From positions 34,590,784-34,654,783 of the forward strand of contig NC_057919.1 in the NCBI RefSeq assembly GCF_018873765.1: a DNA stretch of 64,000 nt. The letters run 5' to 3'. The number at the start of each line of letters is the position of its first letter. Within the stretch, counting starts at the first letter, position 1. Below, one piece after another: positions 54,931 through 64,000 of the stretch. A program made the position numbers and the translations under genes. The stretch is from Telopea speciosissima (Eukaryota; Streptophyta; Magnoliopsida; Proteales; Proteaceae). The notes beneath the pieces are model-generated. The model had not been told where the DNA came from, searched no databases, and worked only from the letters and a program-made list of their open reading frames with translations.

Positions 54931-57900
54931 AGTTATCAGCTGCAACTATGTAGGGTACACTGTAGAAACAAATCAAAAAATTATGGCCGAGTATCAAAGC
55001 TGAAATCATTTCATGACCTGTAAAGTTGTTCTGGAGTGTAACTCACTGGAGAAACAGGGTAACCAGCAGAAGGACCGTTACCCCTTGTGATAACCGATAT
55101 GCATGCTCCCCTAGTTTCACTTTCATGTGCCCAAAAAATAAAATGAATCTAATTTCATTATGTCAAAAAGGAGTTTTGAAAATGTTATATTCTCATAAAT
55201 GGTGAGTAACTAGCTAAGATTTGTTTTTTTCTTCTTTTTGGTCTAAAGCTGTATGATGACATAATAATATGACAAATATAGCATGAAAGCTGCATTAGGA
55301 TTTTGTAATTGTCATGTCAAGTTTGTTTAATGTGTTTGGTCGAAGATTACATAATTTGTTAATCTGATATGGATTCTCTTTAACCCACAAGGAGATTAGT
55401 TTTTGCGTTAAAGATTTTTTGATAGATTTCCATATAGTGATAAATAGAGATGACACATTTCTTATTCGGAAGATGAACAACGTCTGCTGGATTTTCATTT
55501 GAAGATGAATACAATGTCAAAAGACACTGACTAACTGAAACATTTGCTGAAGAAAGAAGATGGTTTTGTTCAACAGGCTTGACCATTAAAAATTAGAAGA
55601 GGTGCAGAGAAGGTAAGAAAAGGTTCACAATGAACATTGGCTGTAGCTTTGAGCTACGGCTCTGTAATATGGTGATACAGTGGCAGTCATATCAAGGACT
55701 ATGGATCCATTCATAGTAGACTGCAGCCTAGGTGGCGGCAATAAGAAGATAATTTAAAAAGGGAATTATGTGTTGGTCTTGCAATGAGTCAGTCAATGTT
55801 GGACTGGAAAACAAGAATGAGCAGCAAAGCCACAGATTTTTTTTATGGCATTATAGAACAGTCTCCCATAGAGTTTATAAAATCCCAAGATATATTTTAT
55901 TCTCGTCCAAATTTTTCCCCCTTTTAATACTCTTCCCCACCGCCCCCTCCCCCCCCCCCAAAAAAAATAAAAATCCCACAGTGCTGGTTTATTCATATGA
56001 ACTTCTTAAAGAAGAAACTGCAATTGTGCATGGTGTGTGTGTGCAAGTGGTGGAGATTCAACGTGATGTGCTCTGCACAAACATATATTGGTGATCAAGG
56101 CACAGTTATGAGGAAGCAGTCAGGGCATGAAGGATAGCAATGCAGGTTAGAATTGAGTTCGGGTAAGAGTGCTTATGGGAGTAGGTTAGTTAGAAATAAG
56201 TGAATGAAATAGTGCATGTTGAGGGTCATGGAAAAACCTAGGGAAGACCATAAAGAACCTGTTGAGATCCCTCCTGAGTGGAGGTGGGACTGTAGGTTGT
56301 TGGTTAGGGAGCATAATCAATCATACTTGCCTGATTAATCGGGGAAAAAAATCCTTCTTAGCACATTTCCTTTCCTACTTTGCCCTATTTCTTTTGGTCG
56401 TTAGTTTATTCAACATGAGGGGCTTTCCCTGTAAAATGTCTGGTATCCTTTCCTACTCTGCCCTATTTCTTGGTTGCATTATTCATTGTACTTGGTATTT
56501 TCTGATAAACTGTAATGTTGGTTTTTTTTTTTTAATGAATTTACAATTTATTTATTGGTGGAGGAAAGGAAATAATAGCTAGTAGTACAGTAATAGAAGA
56601 GTACAAGTCAAAACAGATCGTGGCCTAGACCTCCTGATACATTTGTTGTTTTTGTGTTACTTTAGATATTCTTGACTATAGATGCTTGTGGTTTGTTAAT
56701 ACAGGTATCCATGGAGGATCTGAAGTATTTAATTTTCCCTTCTTGGATATGTGGAAGGTTCCAGGGAACTGGGATCCTTGGTCTCTCACACGAGATATCA
56801 GAATTCAGAAATTTTAAGTTTCTCACATTACGTATCACAAGTTGGATGATTTGATATATTTATTTGCTGCATTGTCTTGGCTCATTATTTTTCTTATCAA
56901 TACTGTAGTATAATTTGAATTTTCAAGGATTATCAGATTCAGCACACTGGGCAACCACGAGGAATAGCAAGCAATCCATTACAGTGGCTGACAAGGATAC
57001 TAGGAGTGACTGATAGTTACTGGTACATTAGCTATATACACCTTTATAGTTTAAATTGGAGTTTGATTTTGAATCATTCAACACAGGCTCTACACTCATT
57101 AATCTTAGAACTTTGTGACATACATACTCCTACTTTCAGTTGTTCACTCACCTTCAGTTCTATGTTTCTGGTGTAGGAATAGGCGCTCTCACTCGCATTT
57201 CTTCTCCTCTTTTGTTCAAGCCAGGCACATATAGTTGCTCGGTTCCACCCACTGACAGTTTGTGAAGAACATTAGCAAATGAAAACAATGCATGTTTCTG
57301 AGCCTTTACAACATTACCTTTCTGAAAATTGGAGTATAAAGAACGAAGGAAAAAAGGTAATCCACATTTTACTAGTCATGAATGAAATTCTCGTGGTGGT
57401 AACCATAATAAAGTTGAAATATCTTCTTCAGAATGCCTACTTGAAGCAGGGATGCAGTGACTTCTACATCTGTGAAGGGAGCTTAATTTCACTACAGGGA
57501 TATGCACATCATGGAATAGTTCTGCAGAGAGCTAGTCCATTACAGATTCTGGTTATCAATTATTACTTTAGCAACAAAAGTGATTTTTCTCAGATTCAAA
57601 TTTGTGCAATTTCTAATATAGTCAATATTTTGTTCACAGCTTCCTTAATTGACTCATCTGACTTAGCCACCCACCCTATAATTCCTGCAATATTTCTTTT
57701 CCATCCTTCCTTTCTTTCTTTCTTTTCCTTCTCTCCTTGTCTTTCTGGATGATATCTGAAAGGGAATTTAACCCTTCAATTGGATATTTACAAGCTTCAT
57801 TTGTATCCAAATGATTCATTTTTCAAGTTTATGATTGGATGAGTTTGCATATACAACATTGCAACTTACAGAAGATTATATTTCTTTGAAATGTTAATTG

Positions 57901-58110
57901 ATATAAATCTCTCCTAGAGTGACTTAAAATCTTCAATCTGCGAGTGTTGGGATCATAGTTGGATTAGAACCGTTGGTTTGGAAGCTATATTCTTAGAGGA
58001 TTTATCCATAACCGTTGAATAATGACGAGCCTGAAATGACCAAATTGCCATAAAAAAACAATACTGTAGCAAGTGGTAAAAGGGGTAAAAGAGAAAAAAG
58101 GTAAAGTTAG
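54931..58110. other. long stretch without a recognised gene
   Basis: No element or gene named. A possible exon-like piece at about 56705-56815 reads GIHGGSEVFNFPFLDMWKVP after an AG acceptor-like TACAG, and a second at about 56925-57030 reads QIQHTGQPRGIASNPLQWLT. I do not recognise them, and both are short. T- and C-rich tracts lie at 55840-55975. Nothing else supported. Confidence 0.35.
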
Positions 58111-58295
58111 AGCAATATAAATAGAGGACTCGGCATAATATCTCATCACATTAGTTTAAGTATGAGGCTCGTTCAGAGAGATGGGATGTTTCTAAGGGTG
58201 GTTGCCCCTCTCTGAGATCTGGGATTTTTTTCAAATCAGAGCCGATGATTCTCTGAAACTCAACAGCCCTTCTCTCTCCCTCTCTCTCTGTCTCA

Positions 58296-58298
<3 letters not shown>
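58111..58298 (+). promoter_or_regulatory. TATA box and leader-like region
   Basis: TATAAATAGA at 58116-58125 is a good plant TATA box. A leader-like sequence follows (GAGGCTCGTTCAGAGAGATG, about 58162) with TC-rich tracts. A short frame ATGGGCGATGATGATGACAA (58486 on) lies beyond the microsatellite. Whether a real transcript starts here cannot be judged. Confidence 0.4.
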
Positions 58299-58326
<28 letters not shown>

Positions 58327-58472
58327 CACGCGCGCGCGCGCGTGTGGTGGTGGTGGTGGTGCTGTTGTTGTTGTTGTTGTTGTTGTTGCTGTTGTTGTAG
58401 CACTGCTGTTGCTGCTGCTGCTTCTCTTTCTCTTTCTCTCTCTCTTTCTTTCTTCTTCTTCTTCTTCTTCTT
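58298..58472. repeat. compound microsatellite (TG)n(CG)n(TGG)n(TTG)n(CTG)n(TC)n(TTC)n
   Basis: Seven different short repeats run head to tail: TG about 14 units, CG 7 units, TGG 5, TTG about 9, CTG about 4, CT/TTTC, then TTC about 7. The TG/CG part is an alternating purine-pyrimidine run of over 40 bases, a Z-DNA-prone sequence. All long frames here (poly-Val, poly-Cys, poly-Gln) are artefacts of the repeats. Confidence 0.95.
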
Positions 58473-59692
58473 ACAACCGATTGTTATGGGCGATGATGAT
58501 GACAAATGTTGGCATTTGCCGAGTTTCAGGCGTGGGGGGATGGATCTCTCCATCTGCTTTGGCGGGGCAACTCGGATGGTCGTGAGAGGGTCTTATCTCC
58601 TCTTACAGGCAACCGTTGGTTGCAGCCACTAGTGGTGGAGACCCTTTTGTTGCCTGAGAAAAGGCGAACCTGAGCCCGATCAAAATGAGAAAAGTAAAGA
58701 CTATTTCAATTGCTTTTTTTTTTTTTTTATTTTATTTTATCTCTGTTGGATTTTTTTCCCTGTTCTTTCTCGATCTCATAGCTTTTTAGGAAAAAAGGAG
58801 ACGAGTTACAGAGAAGAAACTAGGGTTTTAAATTGAACTTTTTATTTAATGTTGGAACTTGTAAATGTGGAGTGAATGCGACATGCAGCCACACCAATTT
58901 CTTAGTTTGTGCATCATCGTTAAATTTCTGCTCTTTACCGCTATTCACCCGCAACATTAGGGCACAAAGAAAAGCAAGATGAAACCTAGATTATATCATC
59001 AAAAAAAAAAAAAAAAAAAAAAGAAGATAAAACATAGATTATGATGATAACAAAATATGTTTACATCCTGTGTATGCAGCACCATTTTACTTTAAAATAT
59101 TTAAAGTTGGAACTATAACATGCTGGCTAGGGCTATCCTCTCTAGTCTATCCTTTGTTTTTTGGGGTGCAATCTCTAGTCAATCGTACAATCCGTTCTAG
59201 TAGCAATGCCTGGATTTATGCAGCTTGTGCTCTCATGCAAATCCATAATCAATTCAGGCCCAAAAAAAAATAGGACAGAAGTTTAGAAGGAAATCAATTG
59301 TAGTAACACTCTAACGCATGGTAAAGGCCAAGTGATCAGCCTTGGATATGACATTGTCATTCAATTTATTAACCTGAGAAGACGGGGACTAAGATTCCTT
59401 CAACCAAACAATTTAAACAACTTCTTGTTTAATATGCCATGGAATTTAATAGGTTATATAGTAAACACATAAATAATTGCTTTAATATTTGGAAAAAAAA
59501 TCCTCATTCCTTCCCTGTTGTACCCAACTCAAACTTTGTTTGGATTCTTAATTGCCCAACTACCAAGGTACACTGGCTAAATTAAAAATAAGTGTCAAAT
59601 GGGATTCTACCTCCCTATTACATAGATTATATGTACTTAAATGGGATTCTACCTCCCTATTACATAGACAATATGTACTATTAGTGGCCTAA
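58473..59692. other. stretch with one short open frame and no recognised gene
   Basis: ATG 58486 opens 48 codons (MGDDDDKCWHLPSFRRGGMD onward) and stops near 58632. It is in frame with the repeat upstream and has no known domain. A poly(A) tract lies at 59000-59020. A roughly 42-bp tandem duplication (GGGATTCTACCTCCCTATTA twice) is at 59597-59680. Confidence 0.4.
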
Positions 59693-59705
59693 AACTTGGG
59701 GAACA

Positions 59706-60551
59706 GACCCTAAAACTTGGGCTGGAGTCTGAAGTGGAGTGAGTAGTCTTATGGGAGCATTCAAGAAAGAAAGAAGAATCTGTTTTACAACGCATGTTAT
59801 TGTTACTTTGGAGATTTGGAAAATGAGAAATGTTTGATGCTTCAAGTCTTCAGTTTTTTCTTTCAGGTCTTGGATCACATTGATTAATAAGGGAATCGAT
59901 GATGCTTTATCTCCCTCCTTGTGTTCCCCCTGTTCTAAAGCTTTGGGAACTTGGAGTTGGTTACCCCCTCTCGGCTTATGAGACCTTGCTCCTTTTTTGT
60001 GGACGCAACCACATGCACAAACCCCAGAGCTCTCGGAGTTGGCTGCGTAGTTTTTGACCACGGTGGGAAGTTGTGTTTGATTGTAATTGAGCACTTTGCC
60101 TTTCTGTCGGCAGTGGTTGATGAGGCTTTGGCAATCTGAGTGACTCTCTTGTTTGTTCTCAGGCTTAGAATTAGTTTGATTTATTTATCATCGGATTGTC
60201 TCTCCCTCATCAAATGTCTAGTCCCCTCTCTCACTCCTATTTCTTGTATTGTGTAGGATATTTGCATCCTAAAATCTTAATTCTTCTTTCGTAGTTTTGC
60301 CCATATTGTATTGTGTAGGATATGTAGGATATTTGCACCCTAAAATCTTCATTCTCCTTTTGTAGTTTTGCCCATGTCAATTGAACTGGGATTGACGTAG
60401 TCCATAATGTTTCTAAATGGGTTCTTTCTAGCATAGAGAGCTGTTTTTTGATCCCCCTTGTCGGTAGAGATCTTGGACATTGTATCCCCATTTTTGAATC
60501 AAGGAAATAATTAGATCTTTGCACCCAAAAAAAAAACAAAAAAAACCTTAG
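59706..60551 (+). mobile_element. 5'-truncated LINE with exact target duplication
   Basis: Flanked by AACTTGGGGAACA (59693-59705 and 60552-60564). It ends in an A-rich tail (60529-60546). Coding traits on the plus strand: LEIWKMRNV and FKSSVFSFRSWITLINKGID (59805-59900), then RNase H FFVDATTCTNPRALGVGCVV (about 59992) and DEALAI near 60120, with frameshifts. The 3' part has a 66-bp tandem duplication (GTGTAGGATATTTGCA twice, near 60253 and 60325). Confidence 0.9.
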
Positions 60552-60564
60552 AACTTGGGGAACA

Positions 60565-60900
60565 ACTTAAAGAACTGAACTTGGCCTCTAAAGATAACCT
60601 TTCACATAAACATTTTAAATCTTAGGTAGTGTGGCCTATGCAAGCCTTTCAATGAGTCTAGCTCTCTCCCCATGTAAAAGACATCTTTACCCTCCAATTT
60701 TGAAAAGGAGAGAGATAAACACATGGCAGTGCTAGTGTAGACCATACTCATGGGTAGAGAACTATTTATCATATTTTTAATCGTCACTATAATTATTAAA
60801 AGACATGAATAGTAGAAACAACTTGAGTGGTTAGAGCATCATTCTTAACAAGGGGAAAACTAAAGAATCTTTATACAAAACTAAGGCAAAGGTATTTCTA
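60565..60900. other. short noncoding stretch between LINEs
   Basis: No gene or repeat recognised on either strand. Confidence 0.4.
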
Positions 60901-62870
60901 AAATAAGCTTTGAAATATTATTTGGGAAAATTGAATTTATTAAATATACATTATATGTACCACATATAACTAGTTTACTCACCTTAGAATAGAAAATTTG
61001 AGGAACTCGTTGCAATGGCAAATTGTAATTATCAATCTTATCTTAGGAATCCATGGGTCCTTTTCAAATGGAAATATTTAGTTCCATTCCTAACTTGCCA
61101 ATATACCAAACTCTTTTAGAATAGGTGACACCTTAATCAAACTATTCCAAACAATAGAATCCGTTTTTTCTCCATGCCATAATGTTAAGTAAATTGATCT
61201 TACGAAAAAGTAAGTCTTTTTCGACTTAATAACCAATGGAATGAGGAGGTCATTAGGAATGCTACCCCCTCTTACCTACCCAATATCTTCAATGTTCCTT
61301 GCTCTGATTCAAATGATTCTTGGTGGTGCACTCTTACTAATGATGGACGCTTTAGTATAAAAATAGCGGCAAAATTTCTTTCTTGCACCTCTATTAATGA
61401 TTTTTCTTGTGTCACATGGTGGAAATTTTTTTGGAAACTTAATCTTCATCCTAAGTTTAAATTATTTTTTTGGCGTGTATAAAATATAGGAATTTTGATT
61501 AAGGATACTATTTCGAAATGGACTCAGGTTGACCCTACTTGTGCTCTCTGTGGCATTTGTAATGAGACCCTCTGGCATATCTTCCTCTCTTGTGATTGGG
61601 TTAAACATATTTGGGTAGCAGGTCCTTTAGGTCTGAGGACATACTTCATTTCATCTCCATCTCTGAGACATTTCTGCATTTCTACCCTCCTAAGCCGCAA
61701 GCTTGATAAGCCCTCTCTGATTTGGTTTTTCTCTATTTTTATCATCACCTGCTATTTCATTTGGGATTTTAGAAGCTATTGTGTTTTTAATTCTGTTAAG
61801 CCTAATCCTCTCATTGTTTTACGGAAGATAGAACAATGGTTGATGGATCTTCATATTGCTCCCCCTGTTTCTAATTTGGATGTAATATCAACTACTGATG
61901 TGGCTATTTCTAATCTCACTAGGCTTGATTTGCTTATTCTAGATTTTCCTGTTTTGTTATGCGCAGGGTTTGATTCCAGAGACAGGCTATTCTGGATGGG
62001 CATTTGGCATTTTGCTAGATGACAAATTCATTTTGTTGACTGCAGGATAGATTAAAAACAATCATGAATTGGAACCAGAGCTGGCTGGAATCCTCAACGG
62101 TTTAGACTGTGCTGCTTCGAGAGGTTTGAAGTTGAAAGAAGTTTGGTGCTCCAACACGGCACTACCTGGACTTCTTCCAACTCCATCCCATTCTCCTTGG
62201 CCTTATGAAGTCCTAAAATATTTCTTGCAGATTTTGAATCGAGCCAAAGATGTCTCTTTCAAGCATTTGACAAACTCTACCTTATTAAGTTGCCTAATAT
62301 CATTAGCTAAACACACTACCCAGACTAATGTACCTTGTGTCATTGAACATTGTACAAATTTGCCTTCTCCTTAATATATAATTTTCTCTGTTTCATCGAA
62401 AGAAAAAAAAAATTGATCTTACGAAGATATCTAGTTTTAAGAACTTGAACCCGGCAGTTGAGAGACTTCCAACCTAACTTAATCAATAGAACCTTATTGT
62501 GAGTTAATTAGTTCTAAGTTTGTGGGCAGACCTACAAACTTTAATCTCTCTAAAAAAAACTCAAGATCTTTATGAGCCATTAACAACATTGAAAGCTCCT
62601 CTACAACAATAATAAACAAAAAAGGCTTAAAGGGCAAACTTGTTTAATCCCTCTAAAGAGTTCAAAATAGTTAAAACAACTCCCTTCAATCTTAACAGAA
62701 TAAGTACAAAAGGCCATAAGAGAGCAAATCATATTACACCATGCGTCACTAAACCCCAAAAACTAAAAATAACCACATATATATATATATCCCCAATCTA
62801 CTCTTTCATAGGCTTTTGACATGTCTAACTTAATTCTTAACCAACCTCTCCTCTCCTTTTTATGAATCAA
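60900..62870 (-). mobile_element. older antisense L1-type LINE, split by a younger LINE
   Basis: Minus-strand RT text is readable in 62870-62430: GWLRIKLDMSKAYERVDW (about 62840-62790), then with stops LSPFLFIIVVEELS-like and LKFVGLPTNLELINS. On the other side of the inserted LINE, minus-strand SIVWNSLIKVSPILKEFG and FEKDPWIPKI (61160-61060) fit the LINE segment downstream of RT. The two parts are joined if 61207-62411 and one copy of ATTGATCTTACGAA are removed. Ends of the older copy are not defined. Confidence 0.72.
61207..62411 (+). mobile_element. 5'-truncated LINE inserted in an antisense LINE
   Basis: Flanked by a perfect 14-bp duplication ATTGATCTTACGAA (61193-61206 and 62412-62425) with an A tail at 62400-62411. 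It encodes the RT zinc-binding region (WWKFFWKLNLHPKFKLFFWR, CALCGICNETLWHIFLSC; 61410-61600) and a degraded C-terminal RNase H. The frame from 61495 is open for 175 codons. One stop (TAA at about 61481) separates it from the upstream part, where WNEEVIRNATPSYLPNIFN and DSWWCTLTNDGRFSIK are in frame. Confidence 0.92.
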
Positions 62871-63184
62871 AAAATGAAAAATCCATAAAATTTTTCCATA
62901 TGTTGGTTATACACAATAAAGGTTTGATGGAAGGATATCAAATGAATTTTTTTTGTAATGTAGGCATTTGAAATATAGTTTAGAAAGAAAATAACATTGT
63001 AACATATGTGTATTTCATGACTAGCCACCATCACCTTATACTGCTGTTTCACTGATTTTTAAAGGGATTGCGGACTTGACTTTATATCCTGTTGCTCCTT
63101 TGACCAATGCTTCTAGGAGTTTTTCAACCATGTCCCTTACTGAATAACAAATTTTACCATATGAAGATCACCCTATCTTGATAT
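62871..63184. other. short unassigned stretch
   Basis: AT-rich, no gene recognised. Confidence 0.4.
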
Positions 63185-64000
63185 GTGATGGTTGCATTGA
63201 TCTGATTACTTGTTGTGTTTTGGTGTATTTTATCTAGATCAGTTGATGGGTTTGGTTCAATAATCCAGTTAAATTGTCCATGAGAGTCTTCTAATGGAGA
63301 GGTGGAGACACGTCAAGATTTAGAGAGTAAAAGAGGTGTGGAGTCTCTAAAAGTTGAGTCTTCCAAAAAAATGGAGGAGCTAGAGTCTTTCAAGGAGGTG
63401 AAGTATTCCAAGAGCGAAACATGAGTTTTTTAAAAGGGGAGAGGTATCTACCAAAGAAGGCAACGAGAATCCAAGTGAGCAACCAACATGTGATGATCCA
63501 AGTGAGAGTTTATGGGGTACAACATGGGCACAATGTATGTACAAGGACTACGGAAGGATCCAAGTAATGAGAAGCCAATGTAAAGAGAATGAGAGGAGGG
63601 AGAAGGGTATACCGGGGGCTTGGGTATCAAATCGTAAGGGTTATACTGTTTCTCTTCTTTTGGTTCTTAATTAATGATTGAATCTCATTCTGTGGACATG
63701 GGCAGTTTTGCCGAATCACATAAATCTTATGCTTCTTGTGTTTGGATGTATCAAGGGCTTTGGTTTAGGTATCAAATTGTAAGGGTTGTACCAGAGGCTT
63801 GGGTTTGGGTATCAAATCGTAAGGATTGTACTGTTTGTCTTCTTTTTGTTCGTAGTTGATGATTGAATCTCGCTCTGTGGGACATAGGTGGTTTTGTTGA
63901 ACCACATAAATCTCATGCTTCCTGTGTATGTGCTTGTTTTATTTTCTATTCTAATTATATTTGCACATACATTTTTGTATGTCGTACATAATTCTGTGAG
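63185..64000 (+). repeat. LTR-like sequence, probably copia, running off the window
   Basis: The text GGGTATCAAATCGTAAGG, ATTGAATCTC, then TGTGGACAT and CCGAATCACATAAATCT resembles the 3' part of copia LTRs. It occurs twice (about 63614-63742 and 63795-63926), an internal duplication of about 125 bp. No primer site or second LTR is visible before the window ends. Confidence 0.5.

Noticed and set aside
58202..58632. Long open frames on both strands (poly-Val, poly-Cys, poly-Gln/His)
   Set aside because: They are translations of the compound microsatellite and have no domain outside it.

Overview
The window looks like TE-rich nuclear DNA of a flowering plant, probably not a grass. The evidence is plant hAT (DUF659), PIF/Harbinger, Ty1/copia, Ty3/gypsy Tat-type, L1 and RTE elements, a plant nuclear tRNA-Trp, and fragments of plant receptor kinases and a cytosolic ribosomal protein gene. 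The species cannot be named from what I see. Most of the 64 kb is mobile DNA in nested layers, and almost every coding frame belongs to an element and is broken. The only host genes I can support are tRNA-Trp(CCA) at 18900-18971, the 5' end of a uL30/RPL7-like gene (minus strand, 12175-13250), and captured pieces of two receptor genes.

Layout. 386-10489: an LTR retroelement (505-10218, 5-bp target duplication TTAGC) sits in a short tandem duplication. Its 5' LTR holds a 5.1-kb hAT element with a decayed DUF659/BED transposase. Its interior holds a 0.94-kb hAT-like element and a chimeric receptor reading frame (LRR, membrane segment, kinase-like domain) in place of pol. 12.2-16.9 kb: RPL7-like 5' end, a tRNA-derived SINE and two LINE copies. 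18.9-21.3 kb: tRNA-Trp, a copia LTR/PBS remnant and a small tandem repeat. 22.0-32.9 kb: a gag-less copia element butted against a minus-strand Tat-type gypsy element that has lost its 3' LTR and carries nine 52-bp repeats. 35.0-37.1 kb: an RTE-type LINE. 38.2-39.6 kb: a nearly intact PIF/Harbinger transposase. 41.3-42.0 kb: two small hAT MITEs with the same terminal motif as the large hAT element.

42.5-54.9 kb is a stacked copia locus. A short-LTR copia element is interrupted by a gag-only 4.1-kb LTR element (44642-48763) and by a 1.8-kb solo LTR (50761-52550). It then runs without a clean boundary into a second copia element ending near 54.93 kb. 54.9-59.6 kb is mostly unassigned and includes a TATA box followed by a long compound microsatellite. 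59.7-62.9 kb has three LINE copies, two with exact target duplications, one of them inserted into an older antisense LINE. The window ends in an LTR-like sequence.

The most unusual object is the retroelement at 505-10218. It fuses parts of two unrelated plant receptor genes between its LTRs in a long open frame, with kinase residues that predict an inactive kinase. Second is the compact gag-only element, whose reading frame continues past one TAG codon into its own 3' LTR.
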